From Cryobacterium sp. N22 (lineage in GTDB: Bacteria; Actinomycetota; Actinomycetes; Actinomycetales; Microbacteriaceae), in contig NZ_PJJP01000038.1 in the NCBI RefSeq assembly GCF_002929555.1, positions 1 through 64,000 of the forward strand: 64,000 nucleotides of DNA. Direction: 5' to 3'. Position 1 is the first letter of the stretch. Each line of letters opens with the position of its first letter. The notes beneath the pieces were generated by a model that saw nothing but the letters and a program-made list of their open reading frames with translations, was not told the DNA's origin and did not search any database. The position numbers and the translations under genes are program-made. Positions 16,898-25,765 of this stretch are shown here, piece by piece.

Positions 16898-18166
16898 TCA
16901 GCGATCGAGGGGGTCGGTGACCGGCGCCGCCGGGGGCTCGGGGGCGGGCTGGGCGGGCAGGCCGCCGGGCATCCGCAGGGCGTAGAGGGAGGTGGCCACG
17001 AAGAGCAGCCCGCCGATCAGGAACGCGGCCGGGTACGAGACCGTGTCCGCGAGCAGCCCGGCCACGAGCGGGCCGACGATGGCGCCGAAGTCGGAGAACA
17101 TCGAGAAGATCGCCACCGGGCGGCCGCCCGCGGTGCCCGCCGCGTCGCCGACGGATGCCGCCGGCGCGGTGCCCATGAACGCCGCGGCGACGCCGTAGAC
17201 GCAGAGCAGTGCGGTGAGCAGCCAGATGTTCGGGGCGAACGGGATCGCCGTGATCGTCACGGCCGCCACCAGGAAAGACCCGATGATGGCCGGTTTGCGG
17301 CCGACGGTGTCGACGAACCGTGACGCGGGCGCCAGCGCGAGGGTCTGCGCGACGGCGGCGACGGCGAACGCGATGCCGGTCCAGGCGCTCGGCCCCTTGA
17401 GTACCTCGACGACGAGCACCGGCACCAGGGCGCCGCGCACCCCGAACGACGACCAGCCCTGGGAGAAGTTGGCCAGGCAGGCGGCGCGGAACCGGGGGTC
17501 GCGCAAAACCGTGCGCAGCGGCAGCAACGGAACCGGGGCGCCGGTCGGACCGGCGCCGGCGCGGGTGGCCGGCTGCAGCAGGACCAGCCCGATCACCCCG
17601 GCCACGGCGAGGGTGCCGGCGTAGAAGAAGAACGGCGCGGTCAGCGAGATGGTGGCGAGCAGGCCGCCGAGCGCCGGCCCGGCCATGCCGCCGATGAGGA
17701 AACCGCCCTGGTAGAAGCCCACGGCGCGGCCGCGGATGCCCGGCGCCGTGGTGCGCAGCAGCAGGGTCATCGCCGCGACGGTGAACATCGCAGAGCCGAT
17801 GCCGCCCGCGCCGCGCAGCAGCAACAGTTGCGGGTAGCTGCCGGCGATGCCGACCAGACCGCTTGACACCGCCACGATGCCGATGCCCACGGCGAGGATG
17901 GTGCGTTCGCCGGCCCAGTCGATGAGCTTGCCGCAGACCGGGCTGGCGATGAAGCGCATCAGGGCGAACGCCGACACCACCGCGCCGATCTCCAGGTTGC
18001 CCACGCCGAAGCTCTTCACGTACACCGGCAGCACCGGCACGACCACGCCGAAGCCCACCATGACGAAGAACGCGATCACGCCGAGCACGTAGACATCCCG
18101 GCCCAGGCGGGGTTCGTTCGCCGTTCGGCTGGTCGTGGGCCCGAACGGTAAACGGATGCGTCGCAT
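16898..18166 (-). CDS. MFS transporter, DHA1-like
   Basis: A 422-residue, 12-helix inner-membrane protein. Motif A-like sequence GKLIDWAGERTILAVGIG follows helix 2, and SRFVDTVGRKPAIIG repeats it between helices 8 and 9, which is diagnostic of major facilitators. Both halves are complete and there is a short central loop near residue 200. The C-terminus is Pro/Ala-rich. The substrate cannot be deduced; drug efflux is the usual default. The ATG at 18166 is preceded by both GGAGGG and a -10-like TAATCT six bases away, so the G-rich bases would be the start of the mRNA only if transcription begins further upstream. Confidence 0.87.
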   Translation of the reverse strand: MRRIRLPFGPTTSRTANEPRLGRDVYVLGVIAFFVMVGFGVVVPVLPVYVKSFGVGNLEIGAVVSAFALMRFIASPVCGKLIDWAGERTILAVGIGIVAVSSGLVGIAGSYPQLLLLRGAGGIGSAMFTVAAMTLLLRTTAPGIRGRAVGFYQGGFLIGGMAGPALGGLLATISLTAPFFFYAGTLAVAGVIGLVLLQPATRAGAGPTGAPVPLLPLRTVLRDPRFRAACLANFSQGWSSFGVRGALVPVLVVEVLKGPSAWTGIAFAVAAVAQTLALAPASRFVDTVGRKPAIIGSFLVAAVTITAIPFAPNIWLLTALLCVYGVAAAFMGTAPAASVGDAAGTAGGRPVAIFSMFSDFGAIVGPLVAGLLADTVSYPAAFLIGGLLFVATSLYALRMPGGLPAQPAPEPPAAPVTDPLDR

Positions 18167-18172
18167 CCCTCC

Positions 18173-18178
18173 AGATTA
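18173..18178 (-). promoter_or_regulatory. -10 element upstream of the second MFS gene
   Basis: TAATCT, six bases (GGAGGG), then the ATG at 18166. The spacing fits a leaderless promoter although the gap also looks like a very close ribosome-binding site. Confidence 0.5.
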
Positions 18179-18210
18179 GGCGCTCGGCAGGCCCGGCAGG
18201 CTCGCCCTCG

Positions 18211-20106
18211 TCAGCGGCTGGGCACGGGCTGCGTCGCCACCGGGATTCGGGCGGCCACGCCGCGGGCACGCACGTCGCGGCGCCCGCCGATGGCCCGCAA
18301 CGCGTTGAGGATGGTGGCCAGGTCGACCAGCTCCTGCAGCAACGCGCCCACGGTGGCGGGGATCAGCCCGAACGCGGCGGCGATCATCAGGCCGATGCTC
18401 ATCGCGATGCCCAGCCAGATGCTCTGCAGGGCGATCCGCACGGTGTCCCGGCCGATCGCGACCGCCCGGGCGGCGCGGGACAGGTCGTCGAGCAGGATCA
18501 CGGCATCCGCCGATTCGCTGGCCGCCGTGGACCCCTTGGCGCCCATGGCGATGCCCACGTCGGCCACGGCGAGCACCGGCGCGTCATTGACGCCGTCGCC
18601 GACCATGATCACCGGCCGCTCACGGATGGCCCGCACGGCGTCGACCTTGTCGGCGGGGAGGCAGTCCGCCCGCACCCGGGTGATGCCCACCAACCGGGCG
18701 ACGTGGTTCGCGGTGGGCCGGGTGTCACCGGTGAGCATCACCGATTCGCGCACGCCCAACCGCTCGATCGCCTGCACGGTGGCGCGGGCGTTGTCGCGCA
18801 CCTGATCGCTGGCGACGACGCAGCCCGCGTACCGGCCGTCGACGGCGAGGTAGATGGCGAGTTCGCCGCCGGACAGGTCGGCGGGGTAGGCATCCGGGGC
18901 GTGGTCGGCCACGAACGACAGCCCGCCCACGATCACCTCCTGCGAACCGAACCGCGCGGTCACGCCCTGGGCGGGCGCCTCCGCGGCCGACTCGGTGCGC
19001 TGCAGGGACAGGCCCCGCTGTTCGGCGGCGGTGACGACGGATGCGGCGAGCACGTGCGACGAATACTGCTCGGCCGACGCGGCCAGGCTGAGCAGCTCGT
19101 TTTCGGTGAACGGGGGCTCCGGGCAGACCCGGGCGATGGTCGGGGTGCCGTAGGTGAGGGTGCCGGTCTTGTCGAACACCACGGTCCTGGCGCGGGCGAG
19201 CGTCTCGAGCACTCCCCCGCCCTTGACGATGATGCCGTTGCGGGCCGCCCGGCTCATGCCGCCCATGAACGCCACCGGCGCGGCGAGCAGCAACGGGCAC
19301 GGGGTGGCGACCACGAGCACCTCGGCGAAACGCACCGGGTCGCCGGAGACGAACCAGGCCAGGCCCGCGATCAGCAGGGCCACCCCGGTGAACGGCACCG
19401 CGTACCGGTCGGCGAGGCGCACGACGGGGGCCTTGCTCGCGGCGGCCTCGGCCACAAGCGCCACGATCTGCTGGTACTGGCTGTCGGCGGCCAGGGCGGT
19501 GGCGCGCACCGTGGCGGCGGTCTGCCCGTTGATCGAGCCGCTGAGCACCGGGTCGCCGGCTCGCCGCTCCACGGGCAGGCTCTCGCCCGTGAGCGAGGAT
19601 TCGTCGAACGCGGCCGCGGCGGAGACCAGGTCGGCGTCCACGGGCACGATCTCGGCGGGCCGCACCAGCAGCAGGTCTCCGATCTGCACCAGGGTGGCCG
19701 GTACGTCATCCACGTCGGAGGAACCTTCGCGCAGCAGGTGCGCGACCTGCGGCACCCGGTCGAGCAGGGCGTTCAGCTCCCGCTGGGCCCTCCCCGCGGC
19801 GTAGTCCTCGAGCGCGGCCCCGCCGGAGAGCATCAGCACGATCAGCAGGGTGGCCACGTATTCGCCCACCAGGATGGTCGCGATGATGGCCATGATCGCC
19901 AGCAGGTCCACGCCGAACGAGCCCTGCCGAATCCGCTTGACCATGCCGGCACCCTGGATGCCGACCACGACCAGGCCGAGGCCGGAGAACAGCCACTGCA
20001 CGGCAACCGGCAGCCCCGCGGCCCAGAGCAGCAGTCCGAGCAGGCCGATGGCGATGGTTGCCGCCACAACCGGATACCGACGGAATGCTCCCCTGAGCGT
20101 GGACAT
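18211..20106 (-). CDS. P1B-type heavy-metal-transporting ATPase with TPC motif
   Basis: A 631-residue inner-membrane ATPase. Seen: SLTGES at 171-176 (actuator), the membrane metal-site motif TPC at 268-270 in AEVLVVATPCPLLLAAP, phosphorylated Asp312 in DKTGTL, and GDGVND in the hinge. Six membrane helices are predicted, and there is no N-terminal HMA metal-binding domain; the first residues go directly into membrane. TPC replaces the CPC of the Cu+ and Zn2+/Cd2+ types and the SPC of the Co2+ type, so the metal is uncertain. No metalloregulator or chaperone is adjacent. I chose the ATG at 20106 because GACAAT stands six bases before it and the upstream extension is not protein-like. Confidence 0.9.
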   Translation of the reverse strand: MSTLRGAFRRYPVVAATIAIGLLGLLLWAAGLPVAVQWLFSGLGLVVVGIQGAGMVKRIRQGSFGVDLLAIMAIIATILVGEYVATLLIVLMLSGGAALEDYAAGRAQRELNALLDRVPQVAHLLREGSSDVDDVPATLVQIGDLLLVRPAEIVPVDADLVSAAAAFDESSLTGESLPVERRAGDPVLSGSINGQTAATVRATALAADSQYQQIVALVAEAAASKAPVVRLADRYAVPFTGVALLIAGLAWFVSGDPVRFAEVLVVATPCPLLLAAPVAFMGGMSRAARNGIIVKGGGVLETLARARTVVFDKTGTLTYGTPTIARVCPEPPFTENELLSLAASAEQYSSHVLAASVVTAAEQRGLSLQRTESAAEAPAQGVTARFGSQEVIVGGLSFVADHAPDAYPADLSGGELAIYLAVDGRYAGCVVASDQVRDNARATVQAIERLGVRESVMLTGDTRPTANHVARLVGITRVRADCLPADKVDAVRAIRERPVIMVGDGVNDAPVLAVADVGIAMGAKGSTAASESADAVILLDDLSRAARAVAIGRDTVRIALQSIWLGIAMSIGLMIAAAFGLIPATVGALLQELVDLATILNALRAIGGRRDVRARGVAARIPVATQPVPSR

Positions 20107-20167
20107 GGCTCCATTGTCGCCTCGGATGCCCGTGCGCACCAGCACGGAGAGTCGCCCCGTTCCCGCT

Positions 20168-20233
20168 AACTGTGCCCGGTGCGGACAAATGGTCCCGGCA
20201 CACCGGGCGCAGTTGTCCGCACAAGCACCAGTT
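20168..20233. repeat. Imperfect palindrome, family 3 (GCGGACAATTG), copy b
   Basis: AACTG...CAGTT outer arms, GTGCGGACAAATGG and CAGTTGTCCGCAC middle arms and CCCGG...CCGGG inner hairpin. It lies between the P1B ATPase start and the icd terminator. Confidence 0.8.
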
Positions 20234-20243
20234 GCGCGCAGAA

Positions 20244-20269
20244 AAGGCCCCGCCGATCGGCGGGGCCTT
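20244..20269 (-). terminator. Intrinsic terminator of icd
   Basis: AAGGCCCCGCCGATCGGCGG forms the start of a perfect G+C-rich hairpin (AAGGCCCCGCCG pairs with CGGCGGGGCCTT) followed on the minus strand by TTTTC. It lies 17 bases after the icd stop. Confidence 0.9.
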
Positions 20270-20286
20270 CTGTGCGTGCGGGCGGG

Positions 20287-21501
20287 TTACGCCAGACGGG
20301 TCTGCAGGTTCTCGGCGATCGCGGCCAGGAACTCCTCGGTGGTGAGGTAGCCCTGGTCCGGGCCGACCAGCAGCGCGAGGTCCTTGGTCATCTTGCCGCT
20401 CTCGACGGTCTTCACGACCACATCCTCGAGGGTGTGAGCGAACTCGGCCAGCGCCGGGTTGCCGTCGAGCTTGGCGCGGTGCGACAGGCCGCGGGTCCAG
20501 GCGTAGATCGACGCGATCGGGTTGGTCGAGGTGGGCTTGCCCTGCTGGTGCTGGCGGTAGTGACGGGTGACGGTGCCGTGCGCGGCCTCGGCCTCGACGA
20601 CGCTGCCGTCGGGGGTGGAGAGCACGCTGGTCATCAGGCCGAGCGAACCGAAGCCCTGCGCGACGGTGTCGGACTGCACGTCGCCGTCGTAGTTCTTGCA
20701 GGCCCAGACGTAGCCGCCCTCCCACTTCATCGCCGACGCGACCATGTCGTCGATCAGGCGGTGCTCGTAGGTGAGGCCGGCGGCCTCGAAGCGGTCCTTG
20801 AACTCGGTGTCGAAGATCTCCTGGAAGATGTCCTTGAACCGACCGTCGTACGCCTTGAGGATGGTGTTCTTGGTCGACAGGTAGACCGGGTAGTTGCGCT
20901 CGAGGCCGTAGTTGAGCGACGCGCGGGCGAAGTCGATGATCGACTTGTCGAGGTTGTACATGCCCATGGCGACACCGCTGCCGGGCGCCTGGAAGACCTC
21001 GAACTGCTGCGGGTCGCCGCCATCCTTCGGGGTGAAGGTCATGGTGAGGGTGCCTTCGCCCTCGAAGCGGAAGTTGGTGGCGCGGTACTGGTCGCCGAAG
21101 GCGTGGCGGCCGATGATGATCGGCTTGTTCCAGCCCGGCACCAGGCGCGGGATGTTGGAGATGATGATCGGCTCACGGAAGATGGTGCCGCCGAGGATGT
21201 TGCGGATGGTGCCGTTGGGCGACGCCCACATCTTCTTCAGGCCGAACTCCTCGACGCGGGCCTCGTCGGGGGTGATGGTGGCGCACTTCACGCCGACGCC
21301 GTGCTTCTGGATGGCGCGGGCCGCGTCGACGGTGATCTGGTCGTCGGTCTCGTCACGCTTCTGGATCGAGAGGTCGTAGTACTCGAGGTCGATGTCGAGG
21401 TACGGGTGAATCAGGGAGTCCTTGATGGCCTGCCAGATGATGCGGGTCATCTCGTCCCCGTCAAGCTCGACGACAGTACCTGCAACCTTGATCTTCGACA
21501 A
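20287..21501 (-). CDS. icd: NADP-dependent isocitrate dehydrogenase, dimeric type
   Basis: Converts isocitrate to 2-oxoglutarate and CO2 in the TCA cycle. The 404 residues match the homodimeric, eukaryote-like type II enzyme rather than the 740-residue monomer found in many actinobacteria. Seen: [13 protein letters not shown] at the N-terminus, [14 protein letters not shown] (substrate-binding Ser and Asn), [15 protein letters not shown] with metal-binding Asp, and [16 protein letters not shown] in the NADP site. The start is TTG at 21501: GGAG stands seven bases upstream and the protein then begins with SKIKVAG. Monocistronic, followed by a strong terminator. Confidence 0.96.
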   Translation of the reverse strand: MSKIKVAGTVVELDGDEMTRIIWQAIKDSLIHPYLDIDLEYYDLSIQKRDETDDQITVDAARAIQKHGVGVKCATITPDEARVEEFGLKKMWASPNGTIRNILGGTIFREPIIISNIPRLVPGWNKPIIIGRHAFGDQYRATNFRFEGEGTLTMTFTPKDGGDPQQFEVFQAPGSGVAMGMYNLDKSIIDFARASLNYGLERNYPVYLSTKNTILKAYDGRFKDIFQEIFDTEFKDRFEAAGLTYEHRLIDDMVASAMKWEGGYVWACKNYDGDVQSDTVAQGFGSLGLMTSVLSTPDGSVVEAEAAHGTVTRHYRQHQQGKPTSTNPIASIYAWTRGLSHRAKLDGNPALAEFAHTLEDVVVKTVESGKMTKDLALLVGPDQGYLTTEEFLAAIAENLQTRLA

Positions 21502-21652
21502 TGGATTCTCCTCAGTGAGTCGGGGCGTGGTGGCCGTGAACAATCCTAGCCGAGGGCGGTAACTGTCTCGACATCGAGACAGTTGGCCGGCGGTTCGTCG
21601 CCGGTCGCCGCGTCCCCCACAAACCCGACTACCTGCCGCCGCGGCCGGGCGA

Positions 21653-21658
21653 TAGCCT
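21653..21658 (+). promoter_or_regulatory. -10 element of the GNAT-ATL unit
   Basis: TAGCCT lies seven bases before the ATG at 21666; a leaderless or nearly leaderless mRNA is likely. Confidence 0.45.
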
Positions 21659-21665
21659 AGGGTGT

Positions 21666-22118
21666 ATGCCTGAACTCCGACTTGAAGAACTGTCCGCGCG
21701 CAACATCGTCGCGGCCAATAACCTGAGCCTCAAGCCCGGTCAGGAGCAATTCATCGCGCCGGTCTCCTACTCGGTCGCCGCATCCGTGATCAACCCGGCC
21801 ACCGCCTGGCAGCGTGTTGTGCTGCTCGACGGCGAGGTCGCCGGCTTCATCCACGGCAATTTCGACCCCGAATCCCCGCAGGAGGAGTTCCGGGCCTGCA
21901 TCTGGCGGATCAACGTCGACGCCGAAGCCCAGGGCATGGGTGTGGGCAAGTTCGCCGCCGAGGCCCTCGCTGAAGAGGCCCGTCACCGCGGCTTCGACCG
22001 CATCACGGTGATCTGGGAGCCCGGCGAAGACGGCCCGGAGGCCTTCTTCCACCGCATCGGCTTCGCCGACATCGGTGAAACCGAGTTCGGCGAGGTCATC
22101 GGCGCGCTCACCCTGTAG
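21666..22118 (+). CDS. GNAT-family N-acetyltransferase
   Basis: A 150-residue single-domain GNAT protein. The acetyl-CoA-binding motif A is [21 protein letters not shown] at about residues 80-100 (Q/R-x-x-G-x-G: QGMGVG), and the C-terminal [18 protein letters not shown] is the usual end of the fold. The overall pattern, including a [12 protein letters not shown] stretch, resembles polyamine or small-molecule acetyltransferases, but the substrate is unknown. The ATL gene begins three bases after its stop, so the two are cotranscribed. Confidence 0.88.
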   Translation: MPELRLEELSARNIVAANNLSLKPGQEQFIAPVSYSVAASVINPATAWQRVVLLDGEVAGFIHGNFDPESPQEEFRACIWRINVDAEAQGMGVGKFAAEALAEEARHRGFDRITVIWEPGEDGPEAFFHRIGFADIGETEFGEVIGALTL

Positions 22119-22121
22119 CCC

Positions 22122-22442
22122 GTGCGCCTCAACCCGGCCAGCCCGTTCGTCGAGGCTGTGCTCGAGATCGTCGAGGCGATCCCACCCGGCCGTGTGATGA
22201 CCTACGGCGACGTCGCCGCCACCCTCGGCTCCCGTGCCGCCCGGGTGGTCGGCCAGACGATGGCACAGTTCGGGGCGGATGCGCCGTGGTGGCGGGTGAT
22301 CCGCGCCGGCGGGCATCCGCCGATAGGCCACGAGGCCCGGGCCCTGGTGCACTACCGGGCCGAGAAGACGCCGCTCAAGCCCGGCGCCGAGCCGGAGACC
22401 GGCTACAGGGTGGATCTCAGCCGGGCGCGCTGGCGTCCGTGA
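22122..22442 (+). CDS. Alkyltransferase-like protein (ATL), MGMT family without the active cysteine
   Basis: A 106-residue protein corresponding to the DNA-binding domain of O6-methylguanine-DNA methyltransferase. FVEAVLEIVEAIPPGRVMTYGDVAATLG is the conserved start (shown in parts: VEAIPPGRVMTYGDVA), and the Arg-finger/HTH region follows. The active-site PCHRV is replaced by PWWRVI near residue 64, as in bacterial ATL proteins, which bind O6-alkylguanine and hand the lesion to nucleotide excision repair. GTG start at 22122, three bases after the GNAT stop. Its last 26 bp overlap the 3' end of the FAD oxidoreductase gene on the other strand. Confidence 0.92.
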   Translation: MRLNPASPFVEAVLEIVEAIPPGRVMTYGDVAATLGSRAARVVGQTMAQFGADAPWWRVIRAGGHPPIGHEARALVHYRAEKTPLKPGAEPETGYRVDLSRARWRP

Positions 22443-23676
22443 CGGTGCCGGCCGGCACAACGGCGTCGGCCTGCACCGCGGTGCCGGCGTGCGCGGCGGT
22501 TCCGGTGTGGCTCCCGCCACGCTCGGCCAGCCGGGCCTGCCACTCCGCCACTCGCACGGGCTGGTCGATGCCCAGAACCGCCACCGGCTGGTCGCCGCTG
22601 CGGTAGACGGCCAGCAGGTCGCCGGTGTCGACGCCGCCTGCCTCGATCGTCATCGACTCGGTACCGTGCAGCCGGCCGGTGAACTGCACCAGGGCGCCGG
22701 CCTGCTGCGAGGTCAGCGTGGCGGGTGCCGACGCCGCCGCCGGGTCGACCCCGAGCAGCGCGGCCATCGCGATCGACGGGCGGTTGCGGGTGTCGCTGAA
22801 GTGCGCGATGCGGTGGTGCTTGCCGGTGACCGGGTGCAGCCAGGCCGCGCAGTCGCCGACCGCGACGATGCCGGGCAGACCGGTGGCGCCGGCCGCGTCA
22901 GCGACCACGCCGCCACTCAGGTCCCGGCCTCGCAGGTCCAGGGCCGAGCCGCCCAGCCAGCCCACCAACGGCACCGCGCCGATGTCGAGCAGCACCACGT
23001 CGGCGCCGATCTCCTCCCCGGTGCTCAGCCGGACCCCGGACACCCAGCCGGGGCCGATCAGGTCGGTCACCCGCAGGTCGGTGCGCACGGTGATGCCCCG
23101 GCGCGCGTGCAACCCGAACACGGCGCCGGCCACGGTGGCGCCGAAGGTCGTGCGGAGCGCATCCGTGCTGCTGCAGAGCACCGTCACCTGTAGGCCCAGG
23201 TCGCGGGCGGTCGATGCCACTTCGAGGCCGACCACGCCGGCGCCGACCACCACCAGGCGGGCGCCGGGCAGTAGTTCTTCGCGGAGCGCCAGGGCGTCCT
23301 CCACGGTGCGCAGCGTGTGCGCCCCGCGGGGCATGGTCGCCAGGCGGCGGGCGGCGGATCCGGTGGCGATCACGACGGCGTCGGAGTCGACGGTGCGGCC
23401 GTCGGCCAGCGTCACCCGGTGCGCGGCGGCGTCGAGCGCGACGGCCGCGACCCCCAGCCGCCAGTCGGCGCCGAGGTCCTCGTCGGGGGCCTCCAGGGCC
23501 AGCTCGTCGATCGTGGTCTGCCCGGTGAGAAAGCCGCGGCCCAGCGGCGGACGGTCGTAGGGCCGGTGGCGTTCGCCGCCGAGCACGGTGATACGGCCGG
23601 CGTAGCCGTGCGCACGGAGGGCCGCGGCACTGGCGTGGCCCACCACCCCCGCGCCCACGATGGTGACTGACTCCAT
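22417..23676 (-). CDS. FAD-dependent pyridine nucleotide-disulphide oxidoreductase (rubredoxin/ferredoxin reductase type)
   Basis: A 419-residue flavoprotein with the two dinucleotide-binding folds of this family: VTIVGAGVVGHASAAALRAHG at residues 4-24 for FAD (GxGxxG) and RLVVVGAGVVGLEVASTARDLG near 140 for NAD(P)H, an ATGSAARRL link, and GIVAVGDCAAW near 295 that closes the FAD site. The C-terminal reductase domain follows. Relatives reduce ferredoxins or rubredoxins for cytochrome P450s and dioxygenases, but no partner is encoded here. The last ~35 residues (Thr/Ala-rich) are extra. I chose the ATG at 23676; an upstream extension is not protein-like. The 3' end overlaps the ATL gene. Confidence 0.85.
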   Translation of the reverse strand: MESVTIVGAGVVGHASAAALRAHGYAGRITVLGGERHRPYDRPPLGRGFLTGQTTIDELALEAPDEDLGADWRLGVAAVALDAAAHRVTLADGRTVDSDAVVIATGSAARRLATMPRGAHTLRTVEDALALREELLPGARLVVVGAGVVGLEVASTARDLGLQVTVLCSSTDALRTTFGATVAGAVFGLHARRGITVRTDLRVTDLIGPGWVSGVRLSTGEEIGADVVLLDIGAVPLVGWLGGSALDLRGRDLSGGVVADAAGATGLPGIVAVGDCAAWLHPVTGKHHRIAHFSDTRNRPSIAMAALLGVDPAAASAPATLTSQQAGALVQFTGRLHGTESMTIEAGGVDTGDLLAVYRSGDQPVAVLGIDQPVRVAEWQARLAERGGSHTGTAAHAGTAVQADAVVPAGTVTDASAPG

Positions 23677-23736
23677 GCTGGGTGCTCCCCGATCAGACAG
23701 GCCGGGCCCGCGGATGTCCCCACGGCGCCGACTCGG

Positions 23737-23754
23737 GAACGAGCGTGCTCGTTC
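23737..23754. promoter_or_regulatory. 18-bp perfect palindrome upstream of the FAD oxidoreductase gene
   Basis: GAACGAGC and GCTCGTTC face each other around a GT centre, 61 bp before the ATG at 23676. The size and symmetry fit an operator for a dimeric repressor such as a TetR-family protein. No regulator gene is adjacent. Confidence 0.4.
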
Positions 23755-23892
23755 GGGCGGTTGTGTTCTGTGGCTCCACATTCGCCGCCCGCCCCGGGAG
23801 TGTCAAGCACGTCGGGCCGGTTCCCGGCAAGAGGTTCGACACCCTTGACCTCCCCGAAACACCCCCGACTCAAACCCGCCCGCGAACCCGCC

Positions 23893-23953
23893 CGCGAACC
23901 GTGAGCTAAGCACCCAAAACTCGAGGTTTTTGGGGCTTAGCTCACAGTTCGCG
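23893..23953. repeat. Imperfect palindrome, family 2 (CGCGAACTGTGAG), copy b
   Basis: CGCGAACCGTGAGCTAAGC and GCTTAGCTCACAGTTCGCG form long arms; the centre is ACCCAAAACTCGAGGTTTTTGGG. It is preceded by a short tandem duplication (CCCGCCCGCGAA twice, 23864-23898 region). It ends six bases before the stop codon of the ABC exporter operon, so it also works as a candidate terminator. Confidence 0.85.
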
Positions 23954-23959
23954 GAGGGG

Positions 23960-25765
23960 TTAGACGAGGGACTCGCGCCAGGCGGCGTGCAGCCGGGCGA
24001 ACCGGCCGGTGCCGGAGATGAGCATGTCGGGGGTGCCGTCCTCCACGATGATCCCGTTCTCCATCACCAGCACCCGGTCGGCGATCGCCACGGTCGACAG
24101 GCGGTGCGCGATGATCACCGCGGTGCGGTCGCTGAGCAGCGTCTGCAGGGCCTCCTGCACCAGCCGCTCACTGGGGATGTCCAGCGACGAGGTGGCCTCG
24201 TCGAGGATCAGCACCGCCGGGTCGGCCAGGAACGCCCGCGCGAACGAGATCAGCTGCCGCTGGCCGGCCGAGACCCGCCCGCCACGCTTGTTCACGTCGG
24301 TGTCGTAGCCGCCGGGCAGGCCAACAATGAAGTCGTGCGCGCCCACGGCCCTGGCGGCGGCCTCGATCTCCGACCGCGTCGCCTCCGGCTTGCCGATCGC
24401 GATGTTGTCGGCGACGCTGCCGCTGAACAGGTACGCCTCCTGGGTCACCATCACGATGGCCCGGCGCAGGTCCTTGGGGTGCAGGTCGCGCAGGTCGACG
24501 CCGTCCAGCAGTACCCGGCCGTGGGACGGGTCGTAGAACCTGGAGATCAGCTTGGCCAGGGTCGACTTGCCGGCGCCCGTCGACCCGACCAGGGCGATGG
24601 TCTGCCCGGGTTCCAGGGTGAGGCTGAAGTGCGGCAGGATGACCCGGTCGGCCTGGTACTCGAACTGCACGTTGTCGAACTGAACGGCGCCCTTCGACGT
24701 CCACAGGTCCACGGGCGTGACAGGGTCCGGCACCCCGGGCTGCTCCTCGAGCACCCCGGAGATCTTCTCCAACGCGGCCGCGGCCGACTGGTAGGAGTTG
24801 TAGAACATCGCCATCTCCTCCATCGGGTCGAAGAACCGGCGGGTGTACAGCAGCGCGGCGAGCAGCGCGCCGATGGCCAGCTGCCCGTCCGCCACGCGGA
24901 AGCCGCCGACCAGCAGCACCGCGGCGACGGTGACGTTGCCGATCAGGATCAGCCCGGGGTCGAACACGCCGAACAGCTGGATGACCCGGGCGTTGACCAG
25001 ACGGTACGACTCGACGAGCTTTCCGAAGACGCCCTCGTTGCGCTTCTCGGTGCGGAACGCCTTGACCGCGCGGATGCCGGTCATGGTCTCGACGAACTGT
25101 ACGATCAGGCTCGCCGACGCGGTGCGGGATTGGCGGAACAGGTGCTGCGAGCGCACCTGGAACCACCGGGTCAGCGCCAGCAGCGGCACGAGCGCGACGA
25201 GCAGCACCAGCCCGCTGACCCCGTCGAGGGCGACCAGGGCGATGCCGGTGAAGGCCATGTAGAGCAGGCCCTGCACGAGCTGGTTGATGCCGGAGTCCAG
25301 CAGTTCCCGGATCGCATCCAGGTCGCTGGTCTGCCGGGAGATGATGCGCCCGGAAGTATACGACTCGTGGAATTCGAGGCTGAGCCGTTGGGTCTGCAGG
25401 AACACGCGCTTGCGCAGGTCGATGAGCACGGCCTGGCTGATCCGGGCGGAGAGCACGGTGTACCAGGCGATCAGCAGGGCGCCGGTGATGCCGGTGACCA
25501 GGTAGATCACACCGGTCGCCGCCAGCGGCACCCAGTCCTGTTCGAGCAGGGCGGGCAGGCCCTTGTCGATGCCGTACGCGATCAGCGCCGGCCCGGCGAC
25601 CTGCGCGGCGGTGGACACGACGACGACGAGCATCGCCACGACCACCGACCAGCGCACCGGGAACAGCAGCGAGCCGAGCAGGCGCAACGAACGGCGCCGG
25701 ATCTGCGCGCTTTCGGCCTTGGTGTAGTCGAGGCGTTCTTCGCCTTCGACGCCGATGACACTCAC
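23960..25765 (-). CDS. ABC exporter half-transporter, subunit B (permease-ATPase)
   Basis: A 601-residue half-transporter: an ABC type-1 exporter membrane domain of six helices (about residues 30-320) followed by an ATPase domain. Seen: Walker [10 protein letters not shown], signature VSAGQRQ (degenerate; canonical LSGGQ) and Walker [10 protein letters not shown] with its catalytic Glu. With subunit A, which has LSGGQ but Asp instead of the Glu, it gives one complete and one degenerate ATP site, typical of heterodimeric multidrug/lipid exporters such as TmrAB or mycobacterial Rv1272c-Rv1273c. ATGA overlap with subunit A. Substrate unknown; drug efflux is suggested by the leader region upstream. 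Confidence 0.93.
   Translation of the reverse strand: MSVIGVEGEERLDYTKAESAQIRRRSLRLLGSLLFPVRWSVVVAMLVVVVSTAAQVAGPALIAYGIDKGLPALLEQDWVPLAATGVIYLVTGITGALLIAWYTVLSARISQAVLIDLRKRVFLQTQRLSLEFHESYTSGRIISRQTSDLDAIRELLDSGINQLVQGLLYMAFTGIALVALDGVSGLVLLVALVPLLALTRWFQVRSQHLFRQSRTASASLIVQFVETMTGIRAVKAFRTEKRNEGVFGKLVESYRLVNARVIQLFGVFDPGLILIGNVTVAAVLLVGGFRVADGQLAIGALLAALLYTRRFFDPMEEMAMFYNSYQSAAAALEKISGVLEEQPGVPDPVTPVDLWTSKGAVQFDNVQFEYQADRVILPHFSLTLEPGQTIALVGSTGAGKSTLAKLISRFYDPSHGRVLLDGVDLRDLHPKDLRRAIVMVTQEAYLFSGSVADNIAIGKPEATRSEIEAAARAVGAHDFIVGLPGGYDTDVNKRGGRVSAGQRQLISFARAFLADPAVLILDEATSSLDIPSERLVQEALQTLLSDRTAVIIAHRLSTVAIADRVLVMENGIIVEDGTPDMLISGTGRFARLHAAWRESLV

Noticed and set aside
23737..23754. SOS (LexA) box
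   Set aside because: The GAAC...GTTC halves are ten bases apart instead of the four of the actinobacterial LexA site.
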